From NCBI GenBank assembly GCA_003707065.3, contig PPXM03000009.1:186001-250000 (forward strand): a stretch of DNA of 64,000 bases, in the 5' to 3' direction. The notes below the pieces were generated by a model. That model did not search any database. It saw only the letters and a list, made by a program, of their open reading frames with translations, and had not been told where the DNA came from. The translations under genes were made by a program, and so were the position numbers. Source of the stretch: Trigonopsis variabilis. Lineage: Eukaryota; Ascomycota; Trigonopsidomycetes; Trigonopsidales; Trigonopsidaceae. The stretch's first letter is position 1, and the number at the start of each line of letters is the position of its first letter. Positions 21,494 through 30,968 of the stretch are shown here, in pieces.

Positions 21494-23293
21494 TTAGAAC
21501 TTCATCTTCTTAGCAAGATGATCCTTATATTGGAGAATGGTACCATCCCAACGGGTGGTCGTCTTGTTTTCACAAACGTAGATATCCTTAGCAATCTTAT
21601 CAAGGAGACGGAAATCGTGGGAAACCACCACGACACCACCTTCAAACTCATTGATAGCATCAGCTAACGAGTCAATAGTAGGAATATCAAGACCGTTCGT
21701 AGGCTCGTCCAATAATAGCATGTTGGGTGCATCGATGGCCAACAAGGCGAAGACGACTCTGGATCGTTGACCTTCAGACAGAGTAGCCATCAACGCAGTT
21801 TGACCCTCACCAGTCAAGCCGTAACGACCTAGCTGACCTCTCCAGTATTGGAAATCTTGCGAGATATTCGAATACTTATCGCGGACAAACTCTAAAGCAC
21901 TTTTGGTTAAATCAAGCTGATCAGCAGAGTGCTGAGAATAGACACCCAATTTCAAATGAGTATGCCGACTGACACGACCGCCGGTAGGAATATTCTCACC
22001 AGTCATGAGTTTCAACAGGGTGGATTTACCAACACCATTGGGACCCACCAAGGCAATACGGGAATCCATGTCAACACCGAAATCAAGATGTTCGTAGAGA
22101 TTGTCTTCAGCTTTGCCTGAATAAGAGAACGTCACGTCGTCAAAAGAGAGAACAGGAGGAGGAAGTCGCTCAACCTCAGGAAAGCGGAACGAGAAAACTT
22201 TATCGGGAACCACCTTTTCGATCAACCCGTCAGCTTCCATCTTATCGAGGATCTTTTGTCTCGATTTAGCTTGGCGCACCAGGTTGGCATAGGTACCAGC
22301 CGAGGCGATGAATTTCTTGATATGAGCAATTTCATCTTGTTGTTTATAATAGCCCTTCATTTGATTGGCTTCATTCTCACTTCGGGTCTTGACATAGGTG
22401 TCGTAATTACCAGTATATGCAATTAATTTTGATTGTCTCATATCGATCATGTTAGAACAGACTCCGTTAAGGAAATCCTGGGAATGAGACACAAGAACCA
22501 AGATTTTGTCGAAATTCTTTAAATACTCCTCCAGCCACACACAAGCTTCTAAATCTAAATGTGCGGTGGGATCATCCAACAACAACAAAGACGGTTTAAC
22601 GAACAAAGCTTTGGCTAAAGCAACTCTCATTCTCCAGCCACCACTCATATCCTTAGTCTTTTTCGTCTGAGTCTTGGAGTTGAATCCCAAACCATTCAAG
22701 ATCAACGAAGCGCGGGTCTCAAACGTACTAGGGTCTAATTCGTCGATGCGCTCATATATATCGTCTAATAGCGGACTGTCAGGTCCATCTTTCTCCAAAA
22801 TCTCTTCACTGAGAGTTTCTAAACGTTTCAACTCTAATTCGGCCTCCCGTACCACATACTCTAACGCCGAGTATTCAGTGGCAGCGGCAGGTTCGTTCAG
22901 TAGATAAATGTCGATAGTTTCAGGTATAGGGAATTCTCGAGCAGCAATAGCCTTCAACAAGGTAGATTTGCCACATCCATTTTCACCCAATAGACCATAT
23001 CTTCGACCGTAATTCAACTCCAGAGTAGAATCGGTGATAAGCACTCTGCCGTGGAACACCAAGGAAACCGAAGATAACTTAATATCTCGCGATGTAACCA
23101 AACTAGCCAGGACACCCGTGGTCACTCGATCAGAGATGCCTTCCTTATCTTCTTGTAGTTTGAGCTTTTCAACCTTTGCTGCAGCTTCATCAACAGCCCC
23201 ATCAGCGGCTCCGTCCACCTTCTTCTTGGGATCCTTGGAGGCCTTCTCAGCCTTCTTAGCTTGTCGCTTGGCCTTAGACGCAGAAACCGCCAT
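21494..23293 (-). CDS. ARB1: ABCF ATPase Arb1 (ribosome biogenesis)
   Basis: Cytosolic/nuclear twin-ABC ATPase of the ABCF family, which acts in 40S and 60S biogenesis. It has about 599 residues from ATG 23293 (MAVSASKAKRQAKKAEKASK), which matches the Lys-rich Arb1 N terminus. NBD1: Walker A GENGCGKST, signature MSGGWRMRVALA, Walker B LLLLDDPTAHLD, with Asp at the position usually held by catalytic Glu. NBD2: Walker A GPNGVGKST, signature LSEGQRSRVVFA, Walker B MLLLDEPTNGLD. A charged linker lies between. The domains lack membrane segments. The gene is divergent from the Alb1-like gene. Confidence 0.95.
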   Translation of the reverse strand: MAVSASKAKRQAKKAEKASKDPKKKVDGAADGAVDEAAAKVEKLKLQEDKEGISDRVTTGVLASLVTSRDIKLSSVSLVFHGRVLITDSTLELNYGRRYGLLGENGCGKSTLLKAIAAREFPIPETIDIYLLNEPAAATEYSALEYVVREAELELKRLETLSEEILEKDGPDSPLLDDIYERIDELDPSTFETRASLILNGLGFNSKTQTKKTKDMSGGWRMRVALAKALFVKPSLLLLDDPTAHLDLEACVWLEEYLKNFDKILVLVSHSQDFLNGVCSNMIDMRQSKLIAYTGNYDTYVKTRSENEANQMKGYYKQQDEIAHIKKFIASAGTYANLVRQAKSRQKILDKMEADGLIEKVVPDKVFSFRFPEVERLPPPVLSFDDVTFSYSGKAEDNLYEHLDFGVDMDSRIALVGPNGVGKSTLLKLMTGENIPTGGRVSRHTHLKLGVYSQHSADQLDLTKSALEFVRDKYSNISQDFQYWRGQLGRYGLTGEGQTALMATLSEGQRSRVVFALLAIDAPNMLLLDEPTNGLDIPTIDSLADAINEFEGGVVVVSHDFRLLDKIAKDIYVCENKTTTRWDGTILQYKDHLAKKMKF

Positions 23294-23787
23294 GTCAAGA
23301 TTCAAGAAAAATTTTAATCGTTACATCATATAAGTAGCACTTTTATATCTGGCCTCCAGGTCACCTGACTAGAGCTTGTTGAAGCATTTTCTCTCTCCTA
23401 CGTGCCCTACACTGGACTTACTATATAAATAAATATAAATAACTCTTTGTTTTATTATTTCAAGGCCATGAAATGAAGGCTTTTTCCTTATTTTCGCTTC
23501 TTTTCCCTTTTTCTTCCTGAAACCCTTTGATGACTTTTCTCCCAAAAGGGCCATAATTACAAAAGTTTTTTTCCCTTGCTCCCTCGACCAAGAATAAAAG
23601 AAAAGCAGAAAAGCCACGAAGGTGCGATTGTGCGAGAAGGACATCTAGAAATCTTATATATTCTATCACGCTAAATAGCTGAAGACCTATATTTCTATTT
23701 TTCACTCAGTTAAGAGACAGATCCTCTGCAACACCCTAGGCGAATCCTTTTTGTCTTCTGCTGTCCGAACATTTTCTCTACAACATA
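23294..23787. promoter_or_regulatory. Shared 494-bp upstream region of ARB1 and Alb1-like genes
   Basis: Divergent promoter of two ribosome-biogenesis genes. It contains GAAAAATTTT at 23306-23315, resembling the RRPE element of yeast ribosome-biogenesis promoters, and long T/C-rich tracts at 23470-23530. Small open frames on the minus strand here (23369-23705) are pyrimidine-tract artefacts. Confidence 0.35.
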
Positions 23788-24165
23788 ATGGCGAATAAAA
23801 ACTCGATTAACAAGAGCAAACTTGCTTTAAAACGTGCCAAAAACACCGTTCGAGGAGCTCGAAAAGGGCGTAAAGCTCTCAAGGCCCCTGAACCGGCTAT
23901 CACTCGATCAGGCATATCGAAAAAGCGACAGATCAAAGATCAGAGGAACAAGGAATACGCCAGGCAAAGGTTTGAGGCATTGGGGCAAGATCAGGATGAA
24001 GATATGGATGCCGAATCAAGGCTGTCGAAAACGGCTGCCAAGAAGCTACGCTTAAAGAGCGTCCAGCAGGGGCTGTTAGAGGAAGAATTATCAAAGGGTC
24101 TTGATGCTGTTTTTCTCGGGAAAGGGACGACTCTGGGGGCGCCTCCTGCGGTGTTTGTAGATTAG
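23788..24165 (+). CDS. Alb1-like 60S ribosome-biogenesis protein
   Basis: A 125-residue, very basic protein from a single exon: MANKNSINKSKLALKRAKN, then an Arg/Lys-rich centre (GARKGRKALK, ISKKRQIKDQRNKEYARQR), an acidic patch (DQDEDMDAE) and a hydrophobic C terminus. The N-terminal NSINKxKL pattern and size recall Alb1, the Arx1 partner on pre-60S particles. I rate this assignment moderate because the family is short and poorly conserved. The divergent position next to ARB1 supports a ribosome-biogenesis role. Confidence 0.65.
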   Translation: MANKNSINKSKLALKRAKNTVRGARKGRKALKAPEPAITRSGISKKRQIKDQRNKEYARQRFEALGQDQDEDMDAESRLSKTAAKKLRLKSVQQGLLEEELSKGLDAVFLGKGTTLGAPPAVFVD

Positions 24166-24432
24166 TTAGTTTAAGGCATAGTTTACTGAGTTCAAACGAG
24201 GCTACGATTTCGAAATCAACCTAAAACGAATGTTACTTCCTTCATGAAATGAGAGCCATGAATCGTCATAATGTACAAGCGCATCCCCAGCGCAACCAAA
24301 ACGAATGCCTTTTTAAATAGAAAGAAAAAACAACCCGGAATTACTCTGTTCTAGGTTCATCCCTGTAAAGTCCGTCGATCGGACCAAGTGTAAAAGTCAA
24401 TTAAGTCTATATCCCTGCGGACCATTTTCGGC

Positions 24433-25223
24433 TCACATGTAGGAGCAGCTATGGTTAAGAGGCCAACTATCATTTGGACCTGCCGAAATGGGGCTTCCTG
24501 AAGATCTAGCCGAGTTGCAAGAACTTGGAATGGTAGTCTTGGTATATGTATGGGTTAATTGGGGTTCCAGAGACGATGATGACAGGGCAGAGTGGTCGCT
24601 AAGTGAGGGGCAAGTCGAAGGAGTCCGACTATATTGGCTGGCACTTGAAGACAGCCGTGTTTGGGTAATTGAAGCTTGAGATCGCGTTCGAATGTGAAAT
24701 TTCGAGCGAGCATCGCGCTCCTTTGCTTGATCGTGAGCCAAGGTCTTCATCAGGGATTCATTGGAACAAGAGATGACCGATGGGGCGCTGATGCTATTCT
24801 TTGAGATGATCGAAGAGCTTTTCTTTGATCGCACTGGAAGTTAGAAGGTGAATTCAAGAAAGGGGTGGTAAACATAAGTAACATTCTAGAACGCGGAGTA
24901 AAGCGCGATAATGATATCACAACATGAAATCCAAAGCAACAGTGAATGAAAAAGTATTCAGGAAGGCAAAAAAATATTAACTTACGCGACATTTTTGAGA
25001 CCTTCTTGGAAAGCCAAGATTCGAACTTCGACGACTCCTTCTCATCCTCGCTATTATTGAACCAGATATCGTCATCAATATCATCTAGGGCTTCGTCGAC
25101 AGTAGCTATTAGAGGAGGAAGTGAGACATAACCGCTATGAGAGGGTGTCCGCGCTGGACGATCGGATCCCGCCGAACTAATCGACGAGATCGAAGCAGCT
25201 TGCGTGTGAGTGCGGAAAGGCAT
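24433..25223 (-). CDS. Ser-rich protein of unknown function
   Basis: Exon 1 (24986-25223) and exon 2 (24433-24833) are joined by a 152-nt intron, long for this window, giving about 212 residues. I do not recognise a family. The N terminus is Ser/Thr-rich, then comes an acidic segment (DEALDDIDDDIWFNNSEDE) and a possible short helix (FESWLSKKVSKMS). The second exon is almost entirely Ser, Thr and small residues and ends NHSCSYM. A TATATAT stretch at about 25319-25325 lies about 95 nt upstream of the ATG, with several CCCCT/AGGGG boxes (STRE-like) nearby. The product could be a regulatory protein; no catalytic domain is visible. The coding call rests on the clean junction and sustained frame in both exons. 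Confidence 0.55.
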
Positions 25224-27397
25224 CCAGTCAAAAAGAATTAGATGAAGGAGGAAGAATTACAACGCGGGTCCAAGGGGTAACAAGGTCAATTGAAAGTAGG
25301 AGGGCGTGGAGGGGGGGATATATAGTGTGGGAGCTTGGGCATGCACAACAACCCACCCCTGGAGTCAAAAACACCTAAGGGGGCAGCAACATACTCGAGC
25401 TGAAGGGGTTCCATGCGGCGCCTACTTGATTTGAATTTCTCGTAATTACAAATAATAACAATTGTTTTGAATATTACTTTCTGGTTTACGTGAGTTTGCC
25501 GAGATCTTCCTAGGTATCAAATTTTTTCCTACAGACATGGCACAGTGAATATCATAGTCTGGACCTTGACCCGGCCTGCAGAAAAAATCCAATGCAGTGA
25601 CTTAGACATGGGAATGGGACATAAACCTGGGGAGCCAGTCAACCTAAGGCAAGGAGTGGCACGATAGACGCGTGAACGCCGCAGCTATTACAGAGTTAAG
25701 AATAAACAAACAACAAATCCGGTGGTCAAACGTACGCGATAGTTGATTTATTCGTTATTTCAAATGGCCATTCCTCAATTGAGATCTTCGGAAAAGCCAG
25801 CTTTCCTGACGTGTTTTTTTTTCTTGTCAGGGCGCGTCAGGTCATACATTTATGTCTTCAGGACAAAACATTGCAATGTAACAGGAGCATTTCTACAAGA
25901 GCTTACAGTCTCATCCCATGAAATATCAATAACAATCATTTTAAAATAATTAATCCATTATTTATGCATTAAGGGCTCCTTTCCATGTGCCACGTCTACC
26001 CAAGGACATGTCTTTGACGTGTAGCCGATATTCCCAAATCCAGTCCAACGGTATCCTTCCAAAAACGGACAACGTACATATTCTTTAGCCCACACGCATA
26101 TTTTATTGGTCCTGCGGTGGAAATTCCCAAAGCAGGCAGGTACTTCTTGAACAGGACAGATGTTCAGTAGACCAATAGGGCATCTTGACCTGAGGCGAGA
26201 TTTCTAGGAAATCTAGGAGATGGAGAGGACGAGTGAAGACTGATGTAAAAGTCGTACTGGGTGAGGATAAAGTGACCCGACCACGACCTACTGGATGGAT
26301 GCCTCGCTCCGTCTGTAAACTTTAACAGCCACATGGAAAATGTGCCTGGTTGCTAGAGACAGTGCCCATTCTGTCGCTAAATGGCTTATCGCCTAATCTC
26401 GCCTTCACATGAAATACTTGGCAGGAGAGGCAGCTTCACGTTCTATTATGCTTCTCTCTGCCTTCCCGCTTTCTCTTGTATTGAGTATTTGGTGCTGGAG
26501 TCAGGTTTCATATGCTATTGGATTGGCTGCCTCCCCTTGAACACCAATTCTGCGTTTTTTCGCTTGGGGTTCCCTGGCATAGACTGACAAGCCCTGTATA
26601 CAGTAAACAGATTGTCCGATTGGCTGTAATTCATATCTATATGCATCAGAGGACACGAGGACGCGGTCTGATCCTTCTGACCAAGCAAAAAGCATATTCC
26701 TGAATCTCTCTTCCACTAGAGCAAGGTTACACATACGCAGCATTCCTTTTTAGTTCAGCTCCGGACGATAAGAGCCAGTTTCGGTCTCTTTCCAAGCGTC
26801 TAAATAAATACCTTGTCCATAGCCAAGACGCGCACCCGGACGCAGTCGTCTTGGCTACCTTCTCTCATTCACAGTGCCTGTGACGTAGATCTGAAGAATA
26901 CCGAAGGCAAGCTGAAGACCTCTTTCTACAACAGAATATCGACTCTTTAGTAAACACGCTCAATACTAGGACGACATTCAATAAGACCGTCTAGACAAAA
27001 CGAGCAGTAGTATAATTGATCTTTGTTGTAATTTTTTCTTTTCTATTCGACAAACCTAGTACACGGCATTACCTATTATCAGAAGATAACAGTTTGTTCG
27101 GATAGCTTGATAAAGCCCACATTCCAGTATACACTAGAGAATATAAATACAACAGACGCTCATTTTACCCACATCCTCTTATGAGTTAACAGTAGTAGTC
27201 ATCAAAACGACAAGCCAATCGCAAAGCCGTAGATCATTGCTACTTTAGCAGCATGCGGTCGCTCTGGATTTATATTGCTATGAGGGTAGGCCCATAAATG
27301 CTACTGATCAACGGCCTCGATGGAGATGAAGTTATCCGTTTTCTCTGCGAGATTAAGTACAGCCATCCTTGTTCCCACGCAACGCCGTTACGTCGTG
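25224..27397. other. Gene-poor interval, 2.17 kb
   Basis: The longest stretch without a gene in the window. The first 200 bp look like the promoter of the Ser-rich gene. Open frames of 60-80 codons (25743-25949, 26381-26587, 26501-26743) have no recognisable content and no flanking splice signals that extend them. A hairpin lies at 26820-26857. An unannotated non-coding RNA is possible. Confidence 0.5.
26820..26857. repeat. Perfect 11-bp inverted repeat (hairpin)
   Basis: TAGCCAAGACG (26820-26830) and its exact reverse complement (26847-26857) enclose a 16-nt GC-rich loop in a non-coding region. Confidence 0.6.
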
Positions 27398-29053
27398 ATG
27401 GACACTCTCCCCACATCGTTTGGAAAACAAGACAAAAGCGCGGAGGATATCAGAGAGCGGAATATAAACAGAGCAATCCGACCTGATGCCATCAAGAAAC
27501 CCGCTTCAGACAGTCCTGATCGAGAAGGAACGACCGATTCAGAATACGAGGATGAAGATGATCTGAGCTCCTTGCCCATATCCCATCAACTGTCATTTCC
27601 TCCCCATTCAAAGTGCACGACCTCAGTTTCGTTGGATAAATCTGGAACACATTTATTGACGGCATCATTTGATACGATGTTGGATTACTGGGATCTGGCG
27701 GCTCTCGCTCCCAGAGCCCTGCGTCCTTTTCGACAGATTGAACCGGTTGAATCAATGCGTCTTCACGGTGCATACTTTGATCCCAGCAGCCAGCTGGTTT
27801 TGGTCATTCCTGATACAGCCCAGGCTAGGCTGTTTGATGGAAACGGACAAGAAATAGGACAGACTGTCAGAGGGGATCCTTATCTTAGAGATCTTAAAAA
27901 CACCAAAGGGCACACCTCTACCTTGACTTGTGGAATCTGGAATCCGAACGAAAAGGCCGGTACCTTTGCTACTGCTGCGATTGACTCCACTATCCGGATC
28001 TGGAATTCGGGCGCTCTCGATAAAAACTCTCACGTAATCGTTCTTAAGCCTCTTAAATCGTCTGCATCGAAACTTTATGCCACATCGATAGCATGGAGCG
28101 ATGATTCTTCTTTGCTGGCGGCTAGTCTGTCTGATGGATCTTTGGTTTGGTGGCCAGGATCCGGTCCTTTCCATCGTCCTAAAGGTTCTATCCAAAATGC
28201 CCATTCCCCTGATTCTGTAATAACTTCGATTTCCTTCCTCGGTTCAAGCCAGTTGCTCTCGCGGTCAACAGACGGTTCGGTCAAGCTTTGGGATGTTAAA
28301 CAGGCAAAGCTACTTTTACTCAACTCAGACCTCCCTTGTTCACATGAAGGAACCCAAATCATGCCAATTGGTTCAGACTTCATTGCCACAGGAGTAGACT
28401 CTCCGCCTGGGCTCGCAATTCTGGATCGATCGGACCTTCAATTGGCCGGTCCTGTCTTGCCTTTTCATGAACCTTCCCCTGCTCAACGCTCTGCTCATGA
28501 TGATATTTTTTCTGGCTTTATTTACGACGATTTTCGACAAGAATATCTGCATAACGAACTTACTCCTTCTCCTCCTGTTAGTCTCTTTTTCCATCCCAAG
28601 CTACAGCAAATAGTCGTTGGCACTGCATCTGGAGGAATACATATCCTGTTCTCGCCTACCCTGTCATCGGGAGGTGCTCTTACCATCGCTTCGCGATCGT
28701 CCAAGGCTCGTCACATAGACGATGAAATTTCCAGGATCACCGACCCGCTTGAGATGGCCAAGGCCGCTCTACAGGCTACAGAAGACGAGACACAAACAGG
28801 GGAACGTCGCAAAAGGACGGAACGTGTACTGCCCGACGTCCCTAAACCTAGTGACCTGTCTCTCTTAGACGAACGGGAACGACCCAAGCCAGAAGATCCT
28901 AGAGAGGCTCTGCTCAAGTACGCCGAAAAGGCTGAAAAAGAGCCTCGTTTCTTTACCATGTACAAAGATACGCAACCTGTGAAGATTCTCGCTAAGTCGG
29001 AGGACTACTTAGACGAGCTGGACGAACAAGACAAAAAGAAAAGACGGCGTTGA
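27398..29053 (+). CDS. WDR70-family WD40 protein
   Basis: WD-repeat protein linked in other eukaryotes to chromatin and DNA-damage response. About 551 residues from ATG 27398 (MDTLPTSFGKQDKSAEDI). An acidic N-terminal region precedes LPISHQLSF, the usual entry to the propeller. Blades are visible at DKSGTHLLTASFDTMLDYWD, NTKGHTSTLTCGIWNPN with ATAAIDSTIRIWN, DDSSLLAASLSDGSLVWWPG and SRSTDGSVKLWDVKQ. The C-terminal part has SLFFHPKLQQIVVGTASGGI and ends with a basic tail after KYAEKAEKEP and KTQPVK-like text (DTQPVKILAKSEDYLDE). The order of these strings follows human WDR70 closely. An earlier ATG at 27320 is less likely. Confidence 0.92.
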   Translation: MDTLPTSFGKQDKSAEDIRERNINRAIRPDAIKKPASDSPDREGTTDSEYEDEDDLSSLPISHQLSFPPHSKCTTSVSLDKSGTHLLTASFDTMLDYWDLAALAPRALRPFRQIEPVESMRLHGAYFDPSSQLVLVIPDTAQARLFDGNGQEIGQTVRGDPYLRDLKNTKGHTSTLTCGIWNPNEKAGTFATAAIDSTIRIWNSGALDKNSHVIVLKPLKSSASKLYATSIAWSDDSSLLAASLSDGSLVWWPGSGPFHRPKGSIQNAHSPDSVITSISFLGSSQLLSRSTDGSVKLWDVKQAKLLLLNSDLPCSHEGTQIMPIGSDFIATGVDSPPGLAILDRSDLQLAGPVLPFHEPSPAQRSAHDDIFSGFIYDDFRQEYLHNELTPSPPVSLFFHPKLQQIVVGTASGGIHILFSPTLSSGGALTIASRSSKARHIDDEISRITDPLEMAKAALQATEDETQTGERRKRTERVLPDVPKPSDLSLLDERERPKPEDPREALLKYAEKAEKEPRFFTMYKDTQPVKILAKSEDYLDELDEQDKKKRRR

Positions 29054-29116
29054 TTATAGTGAAGTACAGAGAACGGTTTACGTGATACAGATCATCTCTT
29101 CGTAACATACATAAGA

Positions 29117-30359
29117 TCAGGCGCCCCCACCCATTTTATTATATTGGAATAATACCTGGGAATTCTGGCCTTCACCGCCTAGGCCCCGGTTTGCGGTAGG
29201 AGACTTGTCGCCAGAAGGAGGAACAGAGAGTGGATTACTAGGTGTTTGAGGAGGAGGGAGACGAGTAAGACCATAAAGAGCACCAAAGAAGCGAGTCTCT
29301 GCTCCTGGTGCGAAGTAAAGTCTGCGAATCTCCTTGAAGCAGTTGGCGGTGACAAAAGAATCGCTTCCAGCTTGCATGGGAGGGCTGGCTCTTGCAACTC
29401 GGAGCTCGTCAGCTAGTTCATAAAGATCACCTTTTATATCTTCACGGAAAGTTTTCGCAAGGGTATGAAGGTCTAAAGTCCGAGGGAAAAAGATGTTAAA
29501 GAGGGATAGGAAATCGGCTTGTTCAGGGGGAAGAGGAAGAGAAGTCATGATCGAGATAAGATAACCAAAGTCATAGCCCGCATGGAAGGAGACCCAGGTG
29601 ATGTCATCATCAAGAACCAAGCCAGAAGAAATCAATAGCTGGGCGAATTCAAAGCGATCGATGCCAAATTCTTCGTGACGGCGCAGATCTACTCCACTCT
29701 TTGCTAATATCTCAATCGCTTCGGTCTGAAACATATCGGAAGAAGGGTTAAATTTGAAATTGAATTGCCACGTATGAGGGAGGAGATCAGGGTGATTTCC
29801 TGCATTATCGGATAAGGTAATCCCCAATTGAATGATGTTGAGAAGATCGACATTACACCGAAGAGTCTGGTAATGGAAACTCGACTGCGACTCGAACTGC
29901 CCAATAGGCCTGGCCACAATACCAGGAAACTCAATACTCTAGCTTGTTAGTTTGGCTAGTTTAGTCAACACATACCACAGACACAATAGGAAACTGTTTA
30001 ATAAGATCACGTAAAATGCCCATTTCATTCTCTAGGTTCGTTTTCCAGACCTCGTGAACATACGGAGGAGATGAGGACCCTACTGCGGCTTGAGGAGTCC
30101 CACTCAAAACGTGAGATTGTCCTGTGGGAGTAGGGGTATTATGAAATCTATTGGATAGACCCAGAGATGATAGCTGGGCCGAAGGATGGTGGTTCTGATT
30201 GCCCACCACAGGAGGAGTAGGGGGTATTTGTATAGGTCGAGCTGATCCCAAAGATGGGCCTGCTGACGATGGAAATCCCCCCATCATCTGTCCTGGAGGA
30301 TTACCCATCTGCATCCCAGGCATATAGACTCTTGATGCAGGTTGGATAGGTGGAGGCAT
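29117..30359 (-). CDS. POP2: Caf1/Pop2 deadenylase subunit of CCR4-NOT, altered active site
   Basis: Exon 1 (29976-30359) encodes a Pro/Gly/Met-rich leader and the start of the RNase D-like fold (VHEVWKTNLENEMGILRDLI, then FPIVSV). Exon 2 (29117-29938) resumes SIEFPGIVARPIG after a 37-nt intron; total about 401 residues. Caf1 enzymes use a DEDD set with D-x-E in the string DTEFPG. Here it is SIEFPG, so Ser129 replaces the first Asp while Glu131, the Asp of HAGYDFGYL (about 251) and the Asp of GSDSFVT (about 321) remain. The His of HQAGSD is Met (MQAGSD). Budding-yeast Pop2 is also known to have Ser in the first position. Reduced or metal-shifted nuclease activity, or a mainly scaffolding role, is inferred. 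Confidence 0.93.
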
Positions 30360-30632
30360 TATCTAAACGAAGAGGAGAATCTGACCGAATAAATAGAGGA
30401 TAAACAAGGCGCAAACCACAGTTCTAATAAAGACACGGCGACAGGATGCTTTTTTATTCCCCTCGGAAACTTTAGAATCGAGAAAATGAAGATATGTTGA
30501 GACTCAGCTGTCAAAGTTAATCACCGCTGATGAATCCCAACCTCTCCGTTGCCATGACACGCAGGCAGTGGGCAGGGCTCGGTAATGGGCCAATCACGAC
30601 GTTACCTATTCATTACTACAGTCGAGAAAACG

Positions 30633-30856
30633 ATGCCTGAATTCCCAAGTGGTGATCCTTGGGCTCGACGGTAAGCTTGGAACCTTTATTTAATTGCTGT
30701 CTTGTTACTGACATTTTTGGTAGTGAAGCTTGGAGATATACTGGTGATTTTACTCGTGCCAATCGATTCCGACATGCTCTGCCTGGTTTTGCTATAGGAG
30801 CTGGCATTTTCGCGGTGGTTTATGTGTTTGAGAGCTTTAAGTCAAAGGGTCATTAA
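30633..30856 (+). CDS. NADH:ubiquinone oxidoreductase B12 subunit (NDUFB3-like)
   Basis: Accessory subunit of mitochondrial complex I. Exons 30633-30670 and 30724-30856, with a 53-nt intron, give 56 residues. The text MPEFPSGDPWARREAWRYTG, then RANRFRHALPGF and one membrane helix (about residues 34-50, IGAGIFAVVYVFE), matches the B12/NDUFB3 pattern (DPWARREAWRY, then ALPG before the helix). It shows that this fungus has complex I. The first exon is only 38 nt, so the gene is easily missed. Divergent from Caf1 with a 273-bp spacer. Confidence 0.92.
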
Positions 30857-30968
30857 TAAAATATCATTGGAAGTTACTATTTTGATGAGTGTAGACTGAG
30901 ATTACAATAGATTCGATCGGCTTGTCTGGAGAAGATACATATAGACACAATCCAAAAAGAAAGAGAAA

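Noticed and set aside
25743-26743. Several 60-80 codon ORFs in the gene-poor interval
   Set aside because: No family resemblance, no splice extension, and competing overlapping frames.
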